A stretch of 64,000 nt of DNA, taken from positions 1,612,001 through 1,676,000 of the forward strand of contig NZ_BMXY01000001.1 of NCBI RefSeq assembly GCF_014651995.1, given 5' to 3'. The first letter of the stretch is position 1, and the number at the start of each line of letters is the position of its first letter. Source of the stretch: Cognatilysobacter xinjiangensis. GTDB taxonomy: Bacteria > Pseudomonadota > Gammaproteobacteria > Xanthomonadales > Xanthomonadaceae. Below, one piece after another: positions 16,978 to 26,966 of the stretch. The position numbers and the translations under genes are program-made. The notes under the pieces are model-generated. The model saw nothing but the letters and a program-made list of their open reading frames with translations, was not told the DNA's origin and did not search any database.

Positions 16978-18203
16978 GCGCTTTCGACCGCCGCGCCCGA
17001 TACCGCGCGTTCCCAACGCCAGAACAGCCAGCCCACCAGCATCATGGCCGCCGCGCCCGCCGCGAGCCAACGCGGATGGTGCGAGACCAGCGGAGACACT
17101 GCGCCCGCCAGCAGCGCGTTCATCACCAGGCTGGTGAACGCCTGCAGCGACGAGGCCGAGCCACGCTGGCGCGGATACATGTCGAGGATGGCGAGCGTGA
17201 GCACCGGAAACACCAGCGCGATGCCGAAGGCGTGCAGCGTCATCGGCAGCACCGCCCACGGCACTTCGGGCACCGGCGCGAGCGCGTTGTAGACGACGTT
17301 GTAGAGCATCGCCAGCGCGCTGCAGGCGAAGCCGATGCGCACGGACGCATCGGCGCTGAGCCGCCCCGCCGCGCGCCCGGAGACGAAAGCTCCGGCGATC
17401 ATGCCGCCGATGGTCGGCACGAAGAACCAGCCGAACTGCGTCTCGTCCAGATGCCGGCCGTCGAGCCGCAGCATCTCCAGCACGAACACCGGCGCCGAGG
17501 CGATGTACAGGAACAGCGCGCCGAAGTTGAACGAGGCCGCCGCGGCGAGGCGCTGGAACCGCGGATTGACGAAGATCGCCGCGTAGTCGCGCAGCAGCGA
17601 GCGCGGCACGAACGGTAGCCGCGCCGATGGCGGATGCGTTTCCGGCAGCACGCTCCACGTCGCTACGATCAGCACGACGGCGAACACGACCAGGAACCAG
17701 AAGATCATCGGCCAGTGGCTCCAGCCGAGGATCCAGCCGCCGATGATCGGCGCGATCGCCGGCGCGACGCCGAAGATCATCGATACCTGGCTCATCAGGC
17801 GCTGCGCATCGGGCCCGTGCAGCACGTCGCGAATCACCGCACGGCCGACGATCAGCCCGACGCCCGACGACAGGCCCTGCAGGGCGCGGAAGGCCAGCAG
17901 CGTCGGCAGGTCCTCGGCGAGCGCGCAGCCGGCCGAGGCGAGCGCGAACACGATCAGCCCACCGAGGATCACGCGCCGCCGGCCGATCGCGTCCGACAGC
18001 GGGCCGTGCACGATGCTCATCAGCGCATAGGCGATCAGGTACACGCTGATCGTCTGCTGCATGGCGACGGGATCCGCGCCGAGCTGCACCCCGATCGCCG
18101 GGAACGCCGGGAAGATCGTGTCGATCGAGAACGGCCCGAACATCGCGAGGCCGCCCAGCAGCAGGGCGAGGCGGCGCGTCGGCGGCGGAACGATGGGCGT
18201 CAT
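16974..18203 (-). CDS. Bcr/CflA-family MFS drug exporter
   Basis: A 409-residue, 12-helix major facilitator exporter. The signature of the family (drug:proton antiporter 1, like Bcr) is seen in FGPFSIDTIFPAFPAIGVQLG in helix 1, GPLSDAIGRRRVILGG for MFS motif A between helices 2 and 3, and RALQGLSSGVGLIVGRAVIRD in helices 4-5. Substrates of the family include bicyclomycin and sulfonamides; this one is not determined. The frame begins further upstream (18305), but MTPIVPPPTRRLALLLGG at 18203 is a natural N-terminus. Divergent from the ABC exporter gene. Confidence 0.9.
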   Translation of the reverse strand: MTPIVPPPTRRLALLLGGLAMFGPFSIDTIFPAFPAIGVQLGADPVAMQQTISVYLIAYALMSIVHGPLSDAIGRRRVILGGLIVFALASAGCALAEDLPTLLAFRALQGLSSGVGLIVGRAVIRDVLHGPDAQRLMSQVSMIFGVAPAIAPIIGGWILGWSHWPMIFWFLVVFAVVLIVATWSVLPETHPPSARLPFVPRSLLRDYAAIFVNPRFQRLAAAASFNFGALFLYIASAPVFVLEMLRLDGRHLDETQFGWFFVPTIGGMIAGAFVSGRAAGRLSADASVRIGFACSALAMLYNVVYNALAPVPEVPWAVLPMTLHAFGIALVFPVLTLAILDMYPRQRGSASSLQAFTSLVMNALLAGAVSPLVSHHPRWLAAGAAAMMLVGWLFWRWERAVSGAAVESA

Positions 18204-18282
18204 GCGGGCGGACGGCAGGCGGGGCGCGACAGCGTAAACGCCCGGGCGTCCGCGGCGGTCATCATCGTGCGAACGCGCCGTT

Positions 18283-18298
18283 GTGACCGCTTCGTGAC
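18283..18298. promoter_or_regulatory. GTGAC direct repeats in the bcr-like/ABC divergent promoter region
   Basis: Two GTGAC copies with an 11-base period (18283-18287 and 18294-18298) lie in the 163-base divergent region. On the minus strand they read GTCAC...GTCAC, which loosely resembles a Pho box. The protein that might bind is unknown. Confidence 0.25.
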
Positions 18299-18366
18299 GG
18301 CGCATGGAACGGGCCGTGGGCAGGATGGCGATTGTTCCGCCCGCGGCCGGCGCCTACGTTGTACGC

Positions 18367-20226
18367 ATGAGTCCACCCGACCCCCTGAGCGTTGCCGCGC
18401 GCGGCACGCGGCGCAGCGATTTCGGCATCGTCGCCTCGCTGCTGCCCTACCTGAAGCCGCACGTCGCGCGCATCGCGATCGCGATCGGCTGCCTGCTGGT
18501 CGCCAAGCTGCTGGGTTTGACGGTGCCGATGCTGCTCAAGCGCATCGTCGATTCGCTCGACATCCAGGCCTCGCTGCGCGCGCTGCCGGTGCTGCTGCTC
18601 GCCGCCTACGGCGCCGCGCGCGTCGGCTCGAACCTGTTCACCGAGCTGCGGCAGGTCGTGTTCGCGCGCGTGATGGCGCGAACCGCGCGCGAGGTCACTC
18701 TGGAGGTGTTCCGCCACCTGCACGCGCTCAGCCTGCGCTTCCACCTGCAGCGCCGCACCGGCGGCGTGTCGCGCGACGTCGAACGCGGCGGAACCGCAAT
18801 CACCGACCTGCTCGACTGGACGATCTACACGATCATCCCGACCGCCATCGAGGTCACGCTGGTCACCGGCTTTCTCGTCTACGCCTATGGCTGGCAGTTC
18901 GGCCTCATCACCTTGCTGACGCTGGCCGGCTACATCGGCTGGACATTCGCGGTGACCGAGTGGCGCACGCGCTACTACCGCGCGAAGGTCGAGGCGGACA
19001 CGAAGGCGAACGCGCGCGCGATCGACTCGCTGCTCAACTACGAGACGGTGAAGTACTTCAACAACGAGGAACACGAGGCCGGCCGCTACGACGAGAACCT
19101 CAAGCACGTCGAGGAAGCGACGGTGATGAGCCTCAAGTCGCTGGCCGTGCTCAACGTCGGCCAGACCGCGATCGTCTCGCTCGGCGTCACCGCGCTGATG
19201 TGGCGCGCCGCGGCCGGCGTCGTCGCGGGGCACTACACGCTGGGCGACCTCGTGCTGGTCAACGCCTACCTGCTGCAGCTGGCGGCGCCGCTGAACTACC
19301 TCGGCATGATGTACCGCGAAATCAAGCAGGCGCTCACCAACATGGAGCGCCTGTTCGGCCTGCTCGACGAGAAGCTCGATGTGCAGGACCGCCCCGGCGC
19401 GGAACCGCTGCACACGCGTCAGGCGCACGTGCGCTTCGAGGACGTGCGCTTCGCCTACGACCCGCGCCGCGAGATCCTCAAGGGCGTGAGTTTCGAGATC
19501 CGCCCCGGGCAGACGGTCGCGGTGGTCGGCCACTCGGGCTCGGGCAAGTCGACGCTGGCGCGGCTGCTCTACCGTTTCTACGATCCCGACGCCGGCCGCA
19601 TCACCATCGACGGCCGCGACCTGCGCGACCTCACCCAGGGGTCCGTGCGCGCGGCGATCGCGACGGTGCCGCAGGACACGGTGCTGTTCAACGACACCAT
19701 CCGCTACAACATCCTCTACGGCCGCCCCGGCGCGAGCCGCGAGGAAGTCGAAGCCGCGGCGAAGGCCGCGCACATCCACGATTTCATCCTCGCGATGCCC
19801 GATGGCTACGAGACGGAAGTCGGCGAACGCGGCCTGAAGCTCTCCGGCGGCGAGAAGCAGCGGGTCGCGATCGCACGGGCGCTGCTGAAGAACCCGGCGA
19901 TCATGATCTTCGATGAAGCGACGTCAGCGCTGGACTCGCGCTCGGAGAAGGCGATCCAGGCCGAGCTGGAGCGCATCGCGGAGGGCCGCACCACGCTGGT
20001 GATCGCGCACCGGCTGTCGACGGTGATGAACGCCGACCGCATCCTCGTGATGGACGCCGGCCGCATCGTCGAGCAGGGCACGCACGAGGAACTGATCGCC
20101 TCGTTGGGCCATTACGCGCAGCTCTGGCAGCTGCAGTTGCAGGCCGCGCAGGAGCAGGCCAACGCGCCGACGCCGCCGGCCGCCGCGCGCGCGCTGCTGG
20201 AAGCCCGGCTCGATCCGGCGCCCTGA
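18367..20226 (+). CDS. Atm1/HMT1-type ABC exporter (fused membrane and ATPase domains)
   Basis: A 619-residue half-transporter. Residues about 30-330 form the six-helix ABC membrane domain; residues about 355-590 form the ATPase with Walker A GHSGSGKST, signature LSGGEKQRVAIARALL, Walker B IMIFDEATSALD and the H-loop IAHRLST. The segment LLNYETVKYFNNEEHEAGRYDENL and QTAIVSLGV in the membrane domain are typical of the Atm1/ABCB7/HMT1 group, which exports glutathione-bound metal or sulfur compounds and supports Fe-S metabolism or metal tolerance. The start is taken at MSPPDPLSV (18367), though the frame is open to 18304. Confidence 0.9.
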   Translation: MSPPDPLSVAARGTRRSDFGIVASLLPYLKPHVARIAIAIGCLLVAKLLGLTVPMLLKRIVDSLDIQASLRALPVLLLAAYGAARVGSNLFTELRQVVFARVMARTAREVTLEVFRHLHALSLRFHLQRRTGGVSRDVERGGTAITDLLDWTIYTIIPTAIEVTLVTGFLVYAYGWQFGLITLLTLAGYIGWTFAVTEWRTRYYRAKVEADTKANARAIDSLLNYETVKYFNNEEHEAGRYDENLKHVEEATVMSLKSLAVLNVGQTAIVSLGVTALMWRAAAGVVAGHYTLGDLVLVNAYLLQLAAPLNYLGMMYREIKQALTNMERLFGLLDEKLDVQDRPGAEPLHTRQAHVRFEDVRFAYDPRREILKGVSFEIRPGQTVAVVGHSGSGKSTLARLLYRFYDPDAGRITIDGRDLRDLTQGSVRAAIATVPQDTVLFNDTIRYNILYGRPGASREEVEAAAKAAHIHDFILAMPDGYETEVGERGLKLSGGEKQRVAIARALLKNPAIMIFDEATSALDSRSEKAIQAELERIAEGRTTLVIAHRLSTVMNADRILVMDAGRIVEQGTHEELIASLGHYAQLWQLQLQAAQEQANAPTPPAAARALLEARLDPAP

Positions 20227-20301
20227 GCGCCAGCGGCCGCGGGCACCTGAATTCCCGCTTCCCCGGGGCTGCCGACATGCGGTCGCGGCGCGCGGCCGGG
20301 C

Positions 20302-20307
20302 TACAAT
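20302..20307 (+). promoter_or_regulatory. Likely -10 element of the gcvP promoter
   Basis: TACAAT lies about 15 bases before the first riboswitch aptamer, so transcription would begin just ahead of it. I see no good -35 hexamer at the right spacing. Confidence 0.4.
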
Positions 20308-20321
20308 CCGCATGGACGTAA

Positions 20322-20510
20322 CCGGTGGGAGAAGCGGGCCCCGGCCCGCTGCCGAAGGCGCAATCGCCCGGAATCGCTCAGGCCCCCACACCGCCGGTTG
20401 CACACACTCTGGAGAGACCGGACGGCCGCGAGGCCCGCGCCGGCGCCGAAGGGGCAAGAAGCGCATCCTCCCCCGCGCTTCCAAACTCTCAGGCAGAAGG
20501 ACAGAGGGGC
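20322..20510 (+). promoter_or_regulatory. Tandem glycine riboswitch upstream of gcvP
   Basis: Two glycine aptamers in a row. Aptamer 1 (about 20322-20393) has the core GCCGAAGGCGCAA (20351-20363) and GCTCAGGC (20376-20383). Aptamer 2 (about 20407-20510) opens with CTCTGGAGAG, has GCCGAAGGGGCAA (20445-20457) and closes with ACTCTCAGGC then AGAAGGACAGAGG (to 20507), the most conserved part of the RNA. These are the hallmark bases of the gcvT-type riboswitch, which in known cases turns on glycine cleavage genes when glycine is abundant. 140 bases separate it from the gcvP start, room for an expression platform. It fills the only gene-free stretch over 300 bases in the window. Confidence 0.93.
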
Positions 20511-20649
20511 GAGCAGGGCTTTCGAGCGGCGCCAGCCGCGAGCCTGCGAGCGCCCGTCGGCCGCGAGGCCGGCGGGCCGGGTGTTCGATTCGCGACGGAA
20601 GTCGCCGAAGCGATCACTTCCCCTTCCATGTCGCCGCCCAGAGTCCGCC

Positions 20650-23562
<2,913 letters not shown>

Positions 23563-23576
23563 GCCGCGACGCCACG

Positions 23577-23604
23577 AAAAAGCCCCGCTCCGGCGGGGCT
23601 TTTT
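23577..23604 (+). terminator. Rho-independent terminator after gcvP (bidirectional)
   Basis: AAAAAGCCCCGC (23577-23588) and GCGGGGCTTTTT (23593-23604) pair around TCCG. The A and T tracts would let it also end the convergent stress-protein gene that stops at 23617. Confidence 0.92.
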
Positions 23605-23616
23605 GTTCGCCAGCGC

Positions 23617-23988
23617 TCAGCGGTCGCGATTGCCGCCTCCGCGGCCGGATTCACCGCCCTTGCGGGCAGGCTCGCGCTGCTCCTCACGGCCCGTCGCCTG
23701 CAGGCCGCTGCCCGGGCCGCCGCCCTGCCGCGCACCGGTGCTCCGCCCGTGTCCACTGCCGTGGCTGGCCTCGCCGCCCATGCGGCCGATGTCCGACATG
23801 TGCTGGCGATCCTGGCTCACCGCCTCACCGCCCTTGCGGCCCGCCTCGCGGGCCTCGCGCGAATCGAACTCGTGCGCGTGGCCGCTCTGGTGGGCGGCAC
23901 GACCGCCCATCGACGAGATCTCGCGCTGCTTCTGCGGATCCATGTTGCCGAAGCCGCCGCCGTGGGCGCCGCCCTTGTTGCTGGCCAT
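23617..23988 (-). CDS. KGG-repeat general stress protein
   Basis: A 123-residue, highly hydrophilic, Gly/Arg-rich protein with repeated KGG/MGG motifs: NKGGAHGGGFGNMDPQKQREI, SSMGGRAAHQSGHAH, AGRKGGEAVSQD, RMGGEASHGSG and ARKGGESG. This is the pattern of the stress-induced acidophilic repeat family (PF10685), as in E. coli YciG-like and Bacillus GsiB-like proteins, and it is expected to be largely disordered and to accumulate in stationary phase or dehydration. The start MASNKGG at 23988 has a good GGAG ribosome site. The frame extends upstream, but those residues are basic and not family-like. Confidence 0.85.
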   Translation of the reverse strand: MASNKGGAHGGGFGNMDPQKQREISSMGGRAAHQSGHAHEFDSREAREAGRKGGEAVSQDRQHMSDIGRMGGEASHGSGHGRSTGARQGGGPGSGLQATGREEQREPARKGGESGRGGGNRDR

Positions 23989-24190
23989 GGTCGTTCTCCG
24001 ATCGTCGTGTCGCCGGCCGCGCCGCGTGATCGACGCAGGGCCTTCGCCCGCGATGCGCTGCATCGACGCCGCGCCGCGAACACGATCAGGCTAGGCGGCG
24101 GCGTGTTATCGATGCGGCAATCGCGCGTGGCGAAAACGTGCGCGAGGCCCGTTCATGTCGCCGCCCGCTAAACGGTTAAGCCGCGTGCGG

Positions 24191-25369
24191 TCAGGCGTTG
24201 AGCACGCGGTCGCGGCCGCTCTGCTTGGCCGAGTACATGCGCTGGTCGGCCGTGCGCAGGTCGTCCAGCACGTCCTGCCCCGGCACGTGCTGCGCGACGC
24301 CGGCGGAGAACGTCAGCGGGCGGCCGTCGACCATGATGCGCAGGATGCTCTGCCGCAGGTATTCCATGCGGATCGTCGCTTCCTCGATCTCGACGGCGGG
24401 CATCAGCAGCAGGAATTCCTCGCCGCCCCAGCGCGCCAGCACGTCGCGCGCCGGCAGCACGCTGCGCGCGCGGCGACTGAAGGCGACCAGCGCGGCGTCG
24501 CCTTCGGCATGGCCGAGGCGGTCGTTGATGCGCTTGAAGTGATCGAGGTCGACGATCGCGACGCAGAACGTGGTGTCCTCGCCGTCGGCGCGCTGCTGCT
24601 CCTGGCGCAGGCGCTCGGTCATCCAGCGGCGATTGGGCAGCCCTGTGAGTTCATCGGTGGTCGCGAGGCGCTGCACCTCGGCGAGCAGCTGGGTGAGTTC
24701 CTCGCGACGCGTGCGCAGCGCACGGCGCAGCGCCGACAGCCTCGCCGCGATCACCGCGAGCGCCGGTAGCACCACCAGCACCACGATGTAGTTCAGCTGG
24801 TCAATCGGCAGCGTGGCCGCGGCCGGGCTGTCGCGCCACGGCGGCGGGAACGCGGTGAGCCAGAACACCACCAGCCCGAGGCTGGCCAAGGCGAAAACGG
24901 TGAGGATGGCGATCTGCCGCCAGCGCAGCGCGAACGCGGCGAACAGGAAGATCACCAGCAGCGGCAACAGCGCGATGGTCCGCAGCGGCCCGCAGATCAG
25001 GTAACCCCAGTCCGCGGCGATCACGCCCATAACGATCTGCCACTCGGTAAGCGCGGGATCGGAGAAGCGTTCGCTCCAGCCGCTGCGTAGCGCGGCGTAG
25101 GACACGGCGGTCGACAGCACCACGAAGGTGGTCCAGCCGGCGAGGCGCGGCAAGTCCATCCAGCCGTCGGCCACGCCGATCGCCATCAACAGGAAGCAGC
25201 CCAGGTAGACGCCGCTGGCCGTCACCCACTGGACCAGGCGGATCGCGCGGCGCGGATCGCGACCGGCGAGCGCCTGCAGCACGCGCTCGAACCAGCGCGG
25301 CGCCGCCCAGCCCGGAAGCAACGGCGAGGCCGACGATGGATCCAGCGAATCGACTGCGTCCGAATCCAC
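24191..25369 (-). CDS. Membrane-bound diguanylate cyclase (GGDEF)
   Basis: A 392-residue protein making cyclic di-GMP. Residues about 40-215 form five or six membrane helices with no named sensor domain; a short basic coiled segment RALRTRREELTQLLAEVQRL leads into the GGDEF domain (about 230-392). The active site is RWGGEEFLLLMPA, with DLDHFKRINDRLGHAEGD in front. A clear inhibitory RxxD site is not seen at the usual position, where the sequence reads ARSVLPARDVLARWGGEEF. No EAL domain is present. Confidence 0.92.
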   Translation of the reverse strand: MDSDAVDSLDPSSASPLLPGWAAPRWFERVLQALAGRDPRRAIRLVQWVTASGVYLGCFLLMAIGVADGWMDLPRLAGWTTFVVLSTAVSYAALRSGWSERFSDPALTEWQIVMGVIAADWGYLICGPLRTIALLPLLVIFLFAAFALRWRQIAILTVFALASLGLVVFWLTAFPPPWRDSPAAATLPIDQLNYIVVLVVLPALAVIAARLSALRRALRTRREELTQLLAEVQRLATTDELTGLPNRRWMTERLRQEQQRADGEDTTFCVAIVDLDHFKRINDRLGHAEGDAALVAFSRRARSVLPARDVLARWGGEEFLLLMPAVEIEEATIRMEYLRQSILRIMVDGRPLTFSAGVAQHVPGQDVLDDLRTADQRMYSAKQSGRDRVLNA

Positions 25370-25475
25370 ACGCGCTCCAGGTCAGGCGTCCGCAAGGATA
25401 ACGGCCGGTTGTCGCAGGGCTTGAGGCTGCGCGACGGTCACGGCCAATCCGTAGTCTGCAGGACAAGGAGGTTCC

Positions 25476-26966
25476 ATGCCCGTTCGCCCCAACCTGACCG
25501 AAGGGCCCATCGCCCGCACCCTGTTCGCATTCGCGCTGCCCATCCTCGGCGGCAACGTGCTGCAGTCGCTCAACGGCTCGATCAACGCCGTGTGGGTGGG
25601 CCGCTTCCTCGGCGAGCAGGCGCTCACCGCCACCGCCAATGCGAACAACGTGATGTTCCTGCTGCTGGGCGCGGTGTTCGGCGTCGGCATGGCGGCGAGC
25701 ATTCTGGTCGCGCAGGCGATCGGCCGGGACGACCTGAAGCAGGCGCGCTGCGTGATCGGCACCAGCGCGACGTTCTTCATCGGGCTATCCGTGGTGATCG
25801 CCGCGATCGGCATGCCCGCGGCGCGCCACGTGCTGGTGTGGATGGACACGCCACCGGCGGCGCTGCCCTTCGCCGAGGCCTACCTGCGGATCATCTTTCT
25901 CGCCCTGCCCTTCCTTTATGCCTTCACCTTCGTCACCGCGATCCTGCGCGGCTCGGGCGACACCCGCACGCCGTTCCTGTTCCTGCTGCTCGCCGTCGCG
26001 TTCGACATCGGCCTCAACCCGGTGCTGCTGTTCGGCCTCGGGCCCTTCCCGCGCATGGGCATCGCGGGCGCGGCGACCGCCACGCTGGTCGCCAATGCTC
26101 TGAGTCTCGCCGCGATGCTGCTCTGGCTGCGCCATCGACGCCATCGGCTGTGGATCAGCCGCCACGACCGCGCGCTGTACGCGCCCAACCTCACGGTACT
26201 GAAGTCGCTGATTTCCAAGGGAGTGCCGATCGGCCTGCAGATGATGCTGATCTCGGTGGCGATGCTGGCCATGATCACCATGGTCAACCGCCACGGTGTG
26301 GCCACCACGGCCGCCTACGGTGCGGCTCTGCAGCTGTGGACCTACGTGCAGATGCCGGCGATGGCGATCGGCGCGGCCTGCTCGTCGATGGCGGCGCAGA
26401 ACGTGGGCGCCGACCGCTGGGACCGCGTGCACCAGACCGCGAAGTCCGGCGTGCTGTTCAACTTCCTCATGACCGGCGCGCTGATCGTGCCGCTGATCGT
26501 GTTCGACCGGCACACGCTCTCGCTGTTCCTGCCCGACGGCAGCCCGGCGCTCGCCGAGGCCATCCACCTGAATCCGATCGTGGTGAGCTCGTTCCTGTTC
26601 TTCGGCGTCACGTTCGTGCTGTCGGGCGTGGTGCGTGCGACCGGCGCGGTCGTCCCGCCGCTGATCATCCTCGCGCTGGCGCTGTGGGGCGTGCGCGTGC
26701 CGTTCGCATCGTTGCTGCAGCCGACGATGGGTGCCGATGCGATCTGGTGGAGCTTTCCCGCCAGCGCGCTCGTGTCGATGCTGCTGTCGGTGCTGTACTA
26801 CCGCTACGGCGGCTGGCGCCGCGCACGCATGCTGCCCGCGGCGGCCGAGGAAGTGGCCATTCCCGCCGAGGTACCCGCGCAGGTGCCTTCGCCTGTCGCC
26901 GACGTCGGCCCGACGAGCGAGCCCGAGACGCCCGCCTACGCCGCCGCCAGCGCCGTCCGCAAATAG
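25476..26966 (+). CDS. MATE-family multidrug efflux transporter
   Basis: A 496-residue, 12-helix cation-coupled exporter. The family pattern is clear in the paired halves: PNLTEGPIARTLFAFALPILGGNVLQ at the start, GRFLGEQALTATANAN, GVGMAASILVAQAIGRDD, and the second half beginning LKSLISKGVPIGLQMMLISVAML. The ribosome site AAGGAGG (25465-25471) is among the strongest in the window, predicting high expression. The C-terminal 35 residues are a Pro/Ala-rich cytoplasmic tail whose codons overlap the 3' end of the convergent uvrA2-like gene by 31 bases. Substrates are unknown. Confidence 0.92.
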   Translation: MPVRPNLTEGPIARTLFAFALPILGGNVLQSLNGSINAVWVGRFLGEQALTATANANNVMFLLLGAVFGVGMAASILVAQAIGRDDLKQARCVIGTSATFFIGLSVVIAAIGMPAARHVLVWMDTPPAALPFAEAYLRIIFLALPFLYAFTFVTAILRGSGDTRTPFLFLLLAVAFDIGLNPVLLFGLGPFPRMGIAGAATATLVANALSLAAMLLWLRHRRHRLWISRHDRALYAPNLTVLKSLISKGVPIGLQMMLISVAMLAMITMVNRHGVATTAAYGAALQLWTYVQMPAMAIGAACSSMAAQNVGADRWDRVHQTAKSGVLFNFLMTGALIVPLIVFDRHTLSLFLPDGSPALAEAIHLNPIVVSSFLFFGVTFVLSGVVRATGAVVPPLIILALALWGVRVPFASLLQPTMGADAIWWSFPASALVSMLLSVLYYRYGGWRRARMLPAAAEEVAIPAEVPAQVPSPVADVGPTSEPETPAYAAASAVRK

